Of a stretch of DNA of 64,000 nt, positions 1 to 9,664 are shown one piece after another (position 1 is the stretch's first letter; every line of letters starts with the position of its first letter). The position numbers were made by a program, and so were the translations under genes. The stretch is from Vombatus ursinus. Its lineage: Eukaryota; Chordata; Mammalia; Diprotodontia; Vombatidae. Location: NCBI RefSeq assembly GCF_900497805.2, contig NW_020954562.1, positions 27,208,318 through 27,272,317 on the forward strand, in the 5' to 3' direction. A model generated the notes under the pieces. That model was given only the letters and a program-made list of their open reading frames with translations, ran no database searches and was not told where the DNA came from.

Positions 1-150
1 CAATTATTACCTCCATTTTACTGATGGGGAAACTGAGACTCAGAGCAGGTATTTAGTACGACCATGGTCATATAACTAGTGCGGTATTTGAACCCAGGTT
101 TTCCTGACTCCAAATCAAGCACACATACTACTAAGGATGCCATGAGGTCC
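1..150 (-). repeat. MIR SINE, antisense
   Basis: The stretch reads as a reversed MIR: 'ctgatggggaaactgagactcagagcagg', split here as gaaactgagactcagagcag, then a remnant of the tRNA-like head with 'tgaacccaggttttcctgac'. It is cut by the window edge, so its full length is unknown. Confidence 0.75.
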
Positions 151-560
151 CCCCGAAATATAGATGAAGAAAGTGAAATAAAGTTTGGATTTGCAAGGTA
201 CTTGACTGATTAGAATGAATTGTTCCTAAAAGAGATTTTTTTTCTTTGTTGACTTTTACTTCACAAGGCTCAGACTATCATTAGAACCTATCTCATATCT
301 CATGTTTACAAAGTTCTTAGAATTATGATGAGTCAATGCTTACTAAAGATGCCTTTTCTATTACATAAGAAAGAGATAATTTGGTCAATCTGAAATAAAG
401 TAACACAGTTACAATTCATCTACAATCTTGTTCAATAAGTCAGTAATTCATTCAATCATTTATTTCCACCGAACAACCAATACCTATTGATTTCATTCTA
501 AAAGATCAAATAAGTCAGAGTAACTGAAGGAGCAAGGTTCCCTGAGGGGAAGATAGAAGC
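151..560. other. Unassigned AT-rich DNA
   Basis: No coding signal, repeat family or RNA gene was recognised. The DNA is ordinary AT-rich sequence with short A and T runs. Confidence 0.5.
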
Positions 561-689
561 ATCATATATCAGTCAATTCAAACCGCCACCATTTTGACCA
601 CCACCACCTCTCAAACATGGGTGGAGACAGACCAGGATTTTGAGCCCATGAGTTCTGTGAACAACAATTTTCTCATTGCTGGACTCCCC

Positions 690-970
690 ATTCCTGACCA
701 CTGATCCTGCTTCCAGTAGAGCCCCTGTAGTCATAATTGAGGGGAAATAACCCTTGAGAAGGAGCCTACCATTTCCTTCCATGACCAACACAAAATACTA
801 ACCAACTATTATGAATGGGCAGGTATGTTCAAGAGTCCCAGGAATAGTAATGTCCCACACCACTGACCCTGCTTCAAATCTAGCTCCTTCCTCCCCACCC
901 ACCCACCCCAACCATTACTTAAGGAAACAACTCTTATGAAGATCTGACCTAACAATTCCTTCTGTCCTGC
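690..970. repeat. Diverged two-copy local repeat, period about 162 bp
   Basis: A block starting with ccactgatcctgcttc at 698 recurs as ccactgaccctgcttc at 860. Both copies are followed by a purine-rich 'ggaaa(t/c)aac' step and then by 'ccttc(c/t)'. The copies are clearly diverged and contain indels. The parent family was not recognised. Confidence 0.45.
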
Positions 971-1170
971 CCCCTTAACAGTCACAGTTTCTGAAGATCT
1001 GGAAAAATTTCACCAATGAAGCCCTCGGAATCATCAAATTATCCAACATCTGAAAAGGATATTTTTTTTATCAGTAGAAAAGACATGAAATGAAAAAAGA
1101 CATTGTCATCTTTTTTACCAAAGGACCACAGGGCCTTTCCATGTGACTTGTAGCTGAAACCTCACATATG

Positions 1171-1252
1171 TGTGTATGTATGGAGAAAGAAAGAGATAGA
1201 GACAGAGACAGAGAGAAACAGAAAGAAAGAAAGAGAGAAAGAGAAATACACA
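1171..1252. repeat. (GA)n-rich microsatellite
   Basis: A purine tract of gaga, gaaa and gaca units. It produces low-complexity serine/leucine/phenylalanine-rich peptides on the opposite strand, which are not genes. Confidence 0.85.
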
Positions 1253-1261
1253 TATCCCAAG

Positions 1262-1380
1262 ACTCTCCTAACTAGAATGTGAGCTCCTTGGGAGCAAAGG
1301 ATAGCTTGCATTCCTATTTGTACACCCAGCTTTGAGCACAGAGTTTTGTATATAATAAATATAAATCCTTTTTCATTCAT
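1262..1380 (+). repeat. L2 3' end
   Basis: It has the L2 3' terminal pattern 'gtgagctccttgggagcaaag', then a 'gcacagagttttgtatataataaat' ending (the usual form is gcacagtgcctggcacatagtaagtgcttaataaat). It abuts an oppositely oriented L2 tail. Confidence 0.7.
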
Positions 1381-1765
1381 TCACTTTTGCTGTGTACAGA
1401 GCATTAGGCTAGGCATTGGGGGAAATAAAAGATAGGTCAGATGAGTTAAAGAACACTACTACCTAGTGGGAATCAAAGGATCCTTCATGGATATGGCATT
1501 TTGAGCTTGTCTTTGAAAGATAAATTCTTGGAAAGGGGTCATTCTGAGTTCACAGAATTGCATGAATAAAGGCATGGGATGTTTCAAAGGAAGAGTAAAT
1601 GGACCATTTTTACTAGAGCACAGTGTATGTGAGGGGGAAAATGAAAGATAATCTGGGAAAAGTTAGATTGCAGCCAGTTTGTAAAGGGTTTTGAACTCTA
1701 GGTTAAGGAGTTTAGAAAGTATATGGCAGGCAGTGAGGAACAGCTGAAGATTCTTCATCAAATCT
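1378..1765 (-). repeat. L2-type LINE tail and upstream sequence, antisense
   Basis: The left part reads 'tgtacagagcattaggctaggcattgg', the reversed L2 terminus. The right part (about 1,560-1,760: a 'gcatgggatg', 'gggaaaa', 'gtaaagggttttgaa' series) is a repeat module often seen upstream of such tails in marsupials. Assignment of the right part to L2 proper is uncertain. Confidence 0.5.
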
Positions 1766-2458
1766 ATTGTTTCCATTGGTTTGTAAAAGTCAAATGCTGA
1801 GAAAGAGACAAGACTCATATGCAGCTGAGACAATTTTGTTTCAATAGGAATAATCAGATTTTTTTTACAGTTTAGTTTTATACTTTGATAATTCAATTTA
1901 GCTCTTGACAATTTAGCTAGACATGATCTAACCAACAGAGTGTGAACAAGAAATTCATCAATTATAAATAATTTGTTTTTGGGAAGATGAAGCCCAACAG
2001 GAAGGATATACTTCCTTTCTGTTCATACTGTCCACAAAAGTAAAAGAATTAGTTTTTGATTATTTTTCCTCTAGACAATTCCCTTTAGATACTTAAAAAA
2101 ATGTTTGTAACATTCTCACCCAAATTAAATCTCACATTTCATAATTTGTTTGTTGTTTCTTAAATCCCCTAAACCAAGGCTCTCACACTGGATCTGATAT
2201 GAAGGCAACACAAGAACTAATACAATGTAGAAAGGGTTTAAATAACTACCTCTTATTTTCCTTTTTGGGATATTTTTACACAACTTCCACAAAGAAAAGC
2301 CTAGTGGATTTGATAGTCCCTTAACAACCAACTCGACTGAAATAATAACCACTAGGGTCCTGGTTTCTAGCATCTAAGAATCTATAAATTAAATTTATGT
2401 CCCTCATGAATATATAAGGGAGGGAATTTTTCACTTGCTAGAGTGACAAAGGAAATGA
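1766..2458. other. Unassigned DNA
   Basis: I see no recognisable repeat or exon. The longest reading frame (82 codons, antisense, 2,125-2,373) has no familiar motif and is best treated as chance. Confidence 0.5.
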
Positions 2459-2640
2459 GCAATAATAATAATGTATGTTTATAGAGCACCTCTTGCAAAG
2501 AAGCTAAAAGCATTTGCTGACATTATATTTTATTCACCTAACAACTCTGTGAGGGAGACAGCAATGTCCCCATTTACCATAAGGTGAAAATGAGACCAAT
2601 AATGATGAAGAGAATTGCTTAAAGTCAGAATCCCCTCTAA
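2459..2640 (-). repeat. MIR SINE, antisense
   Basis: It starts with the reversed (AAT)n tail, then 'gcatttgctgacattatatttt', 'caacaactctgtgaggg' and a decayed 'gaaaatgagacc' core. Confidence 0.65.
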
Positions 2641-3361
2641 ACAAAATCATTCTCCAAGGAGCTTTGGTTCAATTCCAATAACCAAGTGTCCCTTTTGATG
2701 CTCAGAGGTTAGAGGTTCCTGGCATGGGAAGATGTCATTTATAGGGGTTGAGGTGGTATGGAGATGGGAATATATAGTTGGAAAGGGGGTCCACTGTTAT
2801 CCGCAAATTCTGCATTTTCATAGAGAATGCCTCTAGTCACTTGTAAAGGCAGAACCAGAGTCTTGGTCTATTGATGCTTTATCAATAGAACATCTTGAAA
2901 ATACTCTTTTGTTTTTGTATGTATAAATTCACTTTGAAGATTTACATGTTTTGCAATATACCATTATTAAATTATAGCTAACAATCGCAATGCCTGTTGA
3001 GTAACCACTACAAGCATTGGAATGAGCTGTTCATTCCTAACCAATGTCTTTCATAGTATTGAATGAAACTGAACCTTATTAAAGAAAGCCATGAAAAAGA
3101 ACTCAATACAAAAGGACTTAAAACTTTAAATTAATTTTAAAATTAAAAAAGTCTTACTCTACATGCAAACACATACTTTTTAAATTGGTAGAACGATTTG
3201 ATTTTAAGACTCTTCTTATTTTATTGCTTTATTTTGGATTTGTCAAACTGAACCCTCTCCTCTATGACACTCAAGAGAGAATTGCCTGTTGTTGGTTACA
3301 AATTGTCAATGTTGCTAACACACTGCATAAATTAGAGAAACTCAACGTTGTTTAAAGGTTG
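2641..3361. other. Unassigned DNA
   Basis: AT-rich DNA without recognised repeats or coding signal. Part may be very old repeat that I cannot resolve by eye. Confidence 0.45.
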
Positions 3362-3475
3362 AATGTGAGACTGGCAGGTCCTACAGGACAGGAACCCATT
3401 TGCTTTGTCCTTGTATCACCAGCCCCTATAAAGAGCAAGTAATTAATACATGTTCACTGAATTTAATGAATTTGA
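3362..3475 (+). repeat. L2 3' end, old
   Basis: The 'tacaggacaggaacccatttgctttgtccttgtatcaccagcccct' block, followed by 'gtaattaatacatgttcactgaatttaatgaa', is a diverged L2 terminus. Confidence 0.6.
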
Positions 3476-3793
3476 ACATGGAAGACTTGTCATTGTAGAG
3501 TAGAAGGCACAGAAATATCTAAAATGATACAATAAAAAGGGTTCTAAAAGGAAATAATTTTATAAATTTAAAAACATGTGTTTCTATGTACAATAAGACT
3601 TAAAAAAACCTTTTAAATGATTTCTTTTTTGACAGAATTATGAAAGAGTCTCACTCCAGTGCTATCATTGCAGGCTGGACAAAAGGGAAGAACTTGAAAA
3701 ATAATCAGAGGAAGAACCAACAAGATTTGGAGACTGACCGAGATGTTCTACAACTCCAAAGTCAGCTGTCCTTCACGACACCACAGGCAATTA

Positions 3794-4070
3794 GGGAGTG
3801 GAGTGGATAGAACACAAGGCCTAAAGTCAGGATGATCTGAGTTCAAATCTGATTTCAGACACTTATTAACTGTGTGATCTTGGGTGAATCATTTAATCTC
3901 TGCCTCAGTTTCCTTAATTGTAAAATGGGGATAATAACAACACCCAGGGTTTTTGTGAAGATCAAATGAGGTAATACTTGTAAAGGGCTTAGTTGTGTCT
4001 GGCACAGGGGAGGCACTATATAAATACTATTATTATTATTATTATTGTTATTATTATTATTATTATTAAC
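3794..4070 (+). repeat. Full-length MIR-type SINE with (ATT)n tail
   Basis: The tRNA-like head contains an internal B box (gttcaaatct at 3841). The CORE region follows (cctcagtttccttaattg at 3903), then the 'gttgtgtctggcacagggg' L2-derived tail and an (ATT)n repeat at 4,028-4,067. This is the most complete MIR in the window. Confidence 0.9.
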
Positions 4071-4952
4071 TTTGGGGAAAGGTTATAATCAACTCTGGTA
4101 TGAGTTATTTTTGGTGTCATTGACCTATAGATAAACCGATCCATTCTTTAAAGCTGATGACCTGTGTGGGTTACAAGGAGAATACAGCTAGGTTCTGATT
4201 AACACAAATAACTAATCTCCTAAAGTGGCAGCATTATCTAAATTTGCACTGCATATTTCCAATGGGCTGGAACAAATTACCATATTTTACATAATTACAA
4301 CTTTGAATACTACGAATTTGAATAAATGTGATTTCAAAGCATTCATTATTCACACTAATCAGGACTTAGTTAAATATGTTGGCTGATGTCACAGAGTTTC
4401 CAGATTCCCTTGCCAAAGAAGTGAGAAATCCCACCTGGTTCCATTGCATGGAGAGGGAACCTCTGAATCAAAAGTTACAAAAAATAAGAACAGGATTTCA
4501 CAAAATCAAAGTAAACCACCTTTATTGATGAGCTTACAGGTCACAGAGAAGCAAAACAACTTGCGAAATAGGAGTACTGTGCCCAGGAATACTGTCACTA
4601 TTCTGAGAACACTCAAAATTCAATAGTTCGAAAAAGAATGTGAACTTATGACTTCCATTAAAAAAATACGATCAAAAATACTCAAATCATTATTGTAGAG
4701 GTGGTTGAATGGGAAAATAATTGCCTACAAACAATGAAATGCCACATTTTTACTACTCTAACTGTGGTGGAGGATGTTCATACCACGCCTAGATGAGGGT
4801 GAAGTAATGAAAAGGTGTCTACATTCAGAGTGCTCTGGGGTTTTGCACAGAACATGAAGGTAATCTATGCGAAGATTTTTTTCATTACAAATATCCAATT
4901 GATATTGGGAAAAAGGGAACACACTTAAAGTGACTGCAAACACTTTTTTTTT
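4071..4952. other. Unassigned DNA up to the HAL1 target site
   Basis: No repeat family or exon was recognised. Two reading frames of 60 and 117 codons lie here; neither shows a known motif, and the longer one runs into the HAL1 5' end. Confidence 0.45.
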
Positions 4953-4967
4953 GAAATCCCATCTCAA
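4953..4967 (+). repeat. Target-site duplication of the HAL1, left copy
   Basis: The 15-mer gaaatcccatctcaa is repeated without mismatch at 7,806-7,820. The tt/gaaa context fits a variant of the L1 endonuclease cleavage site. Confidence 0.92.
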
Positions 4968-5748
4968 AGGGTGGAGCCAAGATGGCGGAGGGAAAGCAGT
5001 GACTTCCTTGAGCTCTACCCCCAAACCCATCCAAATACCTATAAAAAATGGCTCTAAACAAATTCTAAAGCAGCAGAACACACAGAAAGAGAGAGTGAAA
5101 CAAATTTCCAACCAAGGACAGCCTGGATGGTTGATCAGAAAGGTATATCACGCCAGGCAGGGAGAGGAGCACAGTTTGGCATGGGCGCACAGGCCGCAGC
5201 GACCCTGCAGCAGGCCTCAGAGGACTGAATCATGGGCAGCTGTAGCAGTTTCCAGACTTCTCAACCCATAAATGCCAAAGACAACTTGGAAGGTCAGTGG
5301 GAAAAGTCTGTGACAGCAGTGAGAGAGGAGCTAGGTCTCAGCCGCAAGTCTAGAGCCCAGCCCAGGGCCACGGCTGTTTCCTGAGCTTCTGGCCCACAGA
5401 CTGAGGGGGAATCGAGTGACTGATCAGACGGGGATTGCAGGGAGCTCTTTGCCAGAGCTGAGGCAGGAATCTCTTGCTTTGCCCTTGCTTGGATCTGGGT
5501 CACAGTTCTGAGGGGTGGTCCTGGGGCGAGGTGGAATGCTAGTGTGGTGGAGCTTGTTGTGGTGGTGGAGAGAAAACACCTTGCCCCTTATCATAGCACC
5601 TTGGAAGAACTGAAAATTTTCAGATCCCTAGAAGTATCTCTGAAAACAGCTGTACAAACCCCTGAAGCTTGGGACAGTACATTCTCTACATTGGAAGCAG
5701 ACTTTTACCTTAACAAAGAGTTTAAAACTCAAGCAATTGGCCGGGATC
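4968..5748 (+). promoter_or_regulatory. HAL1 5' UTR / internal Pol II promoter
   Basis: It opens with gtggagccaagatggcgg at 4,971-4,988. The core aagatggcgg is a YY1-type site; in human L1 a site at this place directs accurate transcript start. The UTR is relatively GC-rich compared with its surroundings, especially 5,150-5,560. Promoter activity is inferred from family knowledge, not shown. Confidence 0.7.
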
Positions 5749-6778
5749 ATGAGTAAGCAGTGCAAAAAGAGTCAGACTATATTGTCTTACTTTGGTGACA
5801 AAGAAGATCAAAACATACAACTAGAAGAAGACAATGAAGCCAAAGCTCCTACATCCAAAGCCTCCAAGAAAAATATGAATCAGTCCCAGGCCTTGGAAGA
5901 GCTCAAAAGGGATTTTGAGAAGCAAGTAAGAGAATTAGAGGAAAAACTGAGAGTGATGCAAGAAAATCAGGAAAAACAAAGCTTGCTAAATCAGACCCCA
6001 AAAAAATACTGAGGAAAATAACACCTTAAAAAATAGCCTGACCCAAATGGCAAAAGAGGTCCAAAAAGCCAATGGGGAAAGGGAAGTCCAAAAGCTTACT
6101 GAAGAAAATACTTCCTTAAAAATTAAAATAGAGCAATTGGAAGCTAATGACTTCATGAGAAATTGAGAAACTGTAAAACAAATCCAAAAGAATGAAAAAT
6201 TAGAAAACAATGTGGAATATCTCATTGGAAAAACAACTGACCTGGAAAATAGATCCAGGAGAGAGAATTTAAAAATTATTGGACTATCTGAAAGCCATGA
6301 TCAAAAAAAAGAGCCTAGACATCATCTTTCAAGAAATTATCCAGGAAAACTGTCCTGATACTTTAGAACCAGAGGGCAAAATAGAAATTGAAAGAATCCA
6401 CCGATCTCCTCCTGAAAGAGATCCCCAAAGGAAAACTCCTAGGAATATTGTAGCCAAATTCCAGAGTTCCCAGGTCAAAGAGAAAATATTACAAGCAGCC
6501 AGAAAGAAATAATTCAAGTACTGTGAAAACACAATCAGGATAACACAAGATTTAGCTGCTTCAACATTAAGAGACCACAGGGCATGGAATATAATATTCT
6601 GGAGGGCAAAGGAGATAGGATTATACCCAAGAATCACCTACCCAGCAAAACTGAGTATAATCCTGCAGGGGAAAAAATGGTCATTCGTGAAATAGAGGAC
6701 TTTCAAGCATTCTTGATGAAAAGACCAGAGCTGAATAGAAAATTTGATTTTCAAATGCAAGATTCAAGTGGAACATGA
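5749..6778 (+). pseudogene. HAL1 ORF1 (L1 ORF1p-like RNA-binding protein), decayed
   Basis: The start codon at 5,749 gives MSKQCKKSQTILSYFG, a typical marsupial L1 ORF1 beginning. The family order is visible: an N-terminal coiled coil rich in E/K/L heptads (about 5,870-6,240), an RRM region with a recognisable LENRSRRENLKIIGL block near 6,240-6,290, and a C-terminal domain containing EIEDFQAFLMKRPELNRKFD near 6,690-6,750. ORF1p coats the element RNA as a trimer. The frame is broken about five times: slips at A runs near 6,000 and 6,305, in-frame stops near 6,163 and 6,510, and a one-base loss near 6,686. It is about 343 codons long overall, normal for the family. Confidence 0.85.
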
Positions 6779-7805
6779 AGAGGTAAACAGGAAAGAGAAA
6801 ATCATAAGTGACTTATTAAGGTTGAACTGTTTACATTCCTGCATGGAAAGATGATATTTGTTAACTCATGAGACCTTTGTCCGTATTAGGGTAGCTGGAG
6901 GGGAAAAAAGTATATGTACGTATACATACACATAGATAGATAGATAGATACAGGGCACAGGGTGAGTTGAAAATGAAGGGGTCATATCTGGAGAATCAAA
7001 TTAAGGGGTAAGAGAGAATTATACTAGGAGAAGGAGAAAGGGAAAGGTAGAACGGGGTAAATTATCTCACAAAAAAAAACAGAAAAGAAAAGGCTCTTAC
7101 AGTGGAGGGGAAATGGGGGAAGGTGAGAGGGAATGAGTGAATCTTATTCTCATAGGATTTGACTTAAGGAGGGAATAACATACACACTCAATTGGGTATG
7201 GAATTCTGTCTTACCCTACAGGAAAACAGGCTGGGAAAGGGGACAAGAGAGTAGGGGGATGATAGAGAGGAGGGAAGATTGTGAAAGGGGGTAATCAGAA
7301 GCAAATACTTCTGAGGAGGGACAGGGTCAAAAGAAAGAATAGAATAAATGGGGGGGCAGGATAGCATTAAGGGAAATAGAGTTAGTTTTTCACAGCATAT
7401 CTACTATGGAAGTGTTCTGCATAACTGCACATATATAATCTATATTTAGTTGCTTGCCTTTTCAATGAGGGTAGGTGGGGAGGGAGGAAGGGAGAAAATT
7501 TGGAACCCAAAGTTTTAAAAACACATGTTTAAAAAAATGTTTTCACATGCAACTGGGAAATAAGAAATACAAGAAATGGGGTATAGAAATCCATCCTGCT
7601 CTACAGGATAATTGAAGGGGAAGGGGAAGGGGATAAGAGAAGGGGGGGATAGATAGAAGGAAAGGCAGACTAGGGGAAGGGGTATTCAGAATGCATGCCA
7701 TCTTGGGGTGGGGGAGGGGCAAGATGAGGTAAAAATTTGGAACTCGAAATCTTGTGGAAGTAAATGTTGGAAACAAAAAAATAAATAAAAATTACCATAA
7801 AAAAA
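6779..7805 (+). other. HAL1 3' UTR, homologous to L1 inter-ORF spacer
   Basis: The 3' UTR is purine-rich on the sense strand with several G runs, notably four runs of at least four G at 7,617-7,648. The part up to about 7,350 aligns with the spacer that follows ORF1 in the long L1 at 28,760-29,250. A second, similar 'tctacagga...gggg' module at 7,590-7,745 echoes 7,210-7,340, suggesting an internal duplication. It ends in aaataaataaaaatt and an A run. Confidence 0.75.
6926..6952. repeat. (TACA)n/(GATA)n microsatellite in HAL1 3' UTR
   Basis: Short tacatac and gatagatagatagata units. The antisense HAL1 at 49,408-49,436 carries the same (TATC)n at the matching place, so the repeat belongs to the element. 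Confidence 0.8.
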
Positions 7806-7820
7806 GAAATCCCATCTCAA
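7806..7820 (+). repeat. Target-site duplication of the HAL1, right copy
   Basis: The sequence gaaatcccatctcaa is identical to 4,953-4,967. Confidence 0.92.
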
Positions 7821-8224
7821 GTTATGCTATTTATACCCTGCGTTTTCCTTCCACATATATTTGTTAGGGATTTCATAACGATATTTTATTCACATAGACA
7901 AGAGAACTCAAAACAGGTTGGAAAATATTTCTTACAAATCTCCTAGGACAAGGACAGGTAGACAGATTTTACTCCCCAGTTACAGTGAAAGTATAAATAA
8001 TTTTCTCATCCAGCAAGAGAGAGGCATAAGTAACAATAGAATGTCACTCTCCTGATTGTTATTCCAGAGGTCTGCCTTCAAGACAATGTCTTCTCAGAGT
8101 ATGTATGTATCTCTTATTTAGATAGGGATTTTTTCCAAGATGCTGACTCAGCTCACCTGTCTCTTTCAAGGCTGATGAATTTAACATTCAGCTGCTTTCC
8201 ATTCCCCCTACCCACTTAGTGTTG
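7821..8224. other. Unassigned DNA
   Basis: No repeat or coding signal was recognised in this stretch. Confidence 0.45.
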
Positions 8225-8510
8225 ATTTAATTCAATTAAATAGGCATTTATTAATAATTACATCATTAATGATGTATGCACTGGAAGTTAAAACAAAGTA
8301 TCTGCTGCCCTCAAGGCACATATGTTGTACTATGAACATATGTACGGACAGGTGAATAAATTATAACTGCAAAATAAATTCAGGTCGTATAGGGAGGGTA
8401 GCCCTTAAAACTGACAATATCAGAGTAGGTCTTCTGTAGAAGATGGCACATGAGTAGTGTCTGGAAATGACCTGGGGATGAGAAGAGATGGGATTGACAA
8501 AGGACAAGGG
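8225..8510 (-). repeat. L2 3' end, antisense
   Basis: A reversed L2 terminus (aggcatttattaataat at 8,242), then 'gtatctgctgccctcaaggcacatatg' and 'taggtcttctgtagaagatgg'. A MIR insertion follows, after which a related repeat resumes at 8,747. Confidence 0.65.
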
Positions 8511-8514
8511 AAGG

Positions 8515-8745
8515 AAATAAACATATGTGTGCCAGCCACTGTGCTAAGTGCTTTACAAATATTATCTCATTTGATTCCAGACAAAAACCCTGAAAGTAGA
8601 TGCTATTATTATATAGGTGAGGAAATTGAGGTATACAGAAGCTGACTTGCCCAAGGTCACACAGCCAATAAGCATCTGAGATTAGATTTGAACTCAAGTT
8701 TTCCTGAATCCAGATCCAGCACTCTATCGACTGAGCTGTCTAGAG
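8515..8745 (-). repeat. MIR SINE, antisense, nearly full length
   Basis: 'gtgccagccactgtgctaagtgc' is followed by 'ttatctcatttgattcc', then gaggaaattgaggtatacag and the reversed tRNA-like head ending in a ccagcactctatcgactgag block at 8,717. Confidence 0.88.
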
Positions 8746-8746
8746 A

Positions 8747-9235
8747 AGGACAGGGATAGAGGAGAACATCCCAGTCATAGAAGATAGCCTGTGAATGTTA
8801 TGTTCAAGAAACAGCAGGTAAGCCAACCTGACTGGAACATAGAGTATGCATGTGGGAATAAAATAACACTGGTCTGAAATGAAAGGCTGGATGGAGTTAG
8901 ACTTCCTAGCATAAGAAGTTATTTTCTACTAGCTTCTTAAGAAAGGGCAACTGCCATGGTAAGATCTGTGTTTTAGGAATATTAATTTGGTAGCCATGAA
9001 GATGCAAGATTAGGAAGAGGAAAGAAAGGAAACAGGGAGCCTAATTAGGAGACTACAGTAGTGAGTTCAACATGATGATATGGGCCTGAACTAGGGTGGG
9101 GGTTATGGAGCATAGAGAAAGGGACAGCTGAGAGAAATGTCATAGAGGAAAAATTAGCAAGATGTGGCAACTGATTGAATGTTGGGGCATGAGGGAGAAT
9201 GAAGAGGTACAGATGACTCCATGGTTTCTAAACCG
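8747..9235 (-). repeat. Old interspersed repeat continuing beyond the MIR, family unsure
   Basis: The series 'gaaacagcaggtaagccaacctgactggaacatagag', 'aggagactacagtagtgagttc' and 'gcaactgattgaatgttgggg' is one I know as a common mammalian repeat block next to L2 tails. I cannot assign it securely; it may be the upstream continuation of the L2 at 8,225. Confidence 0.45.
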
Positions 9236-9377
9236 AGAGGCCATGCAATTTATTGTGTTTAGGGGGGAAAATAATGATTCCCTTTGGAGTTTGAGATGGC
9301 TATGGGACAACCAAAAGAAAATGTCCAGCAAGACTACACAACAGTGGTACATAGTTTACTGAATTTAATGCAATGGC

Positions 9378-9495
9378 GACCAGTTAAGTATTTATTAAGT
9401 GCTTTTGTGCAAAGCACTATACTAGGCACAAACACAAAAATGAAAACAGCTTTTCCCCTCCCCTCAAGAAGTTTATATTCTACTGGAGGCTGGGG
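9378..9495 (-). repeat. L2 3' end, antisense
   Basis: 'aagtatttattaagtgcttttgtgcaaagcac' is followed by 'cctcccctcaagaagtttatattct', the reversed L2 'agctccttgagggcaggga' block. Confidence 0.75.
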
Positions 9496-9527
9496 TAGGA
9501 TAACATGTATATGTAACTAAGAGAATG

Positions 9528-9664
9528 CTATACATACATATGTGTGTATATGCACATATGTATATACACATTTATTCATCTATACATACATGCATACATA
9601 TCTACACACATGTGTATGTGTATATATGTGTGTATATGCATGTGTGTATACACACACACACAAA
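9528..9664. repeat. (TATG/TACA)n and (CA)n compound microsatellite
   Basis: Alternating tacatacata, tgtgtatatg and cacacacaca units. Several spurious Cys/Tyr/Val-rich reading frames arise from it. Confidence 0.9.

Larger units (their letters stand above)
4968..7805 (+). mobile_element. Full-length HAL1 (half-L1) retrotransposon
   Basis: This 2.84-kb element has an L1-type 5' UTR (4,968-5,748), an ORF1 (5,749-6,778), and a purine-rich 3' region ending in an A-rich tail. It has no ORF2. A perfect 15-bp target-site duplication bounds both ends, so the lack of ORF2 reflects the element that was copied, not a later deletion. HAL1 elements are known as ORF1-only L1 derivatives mobilised by L1 ORF2 in trans. 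The 5' end begins gtggagccaagatggcgg at 4,971, close to the start of primate L1. ORF1 is now decayed, so this copy is probably inactive. Confidence 0.9.

Noticed and set aside
5749-6778. A host gene encoding a coiled-coil protein
   Set aside because: The codons match L1 ORF1 from start to end and lie inside an element bounded by a target-site duplication.
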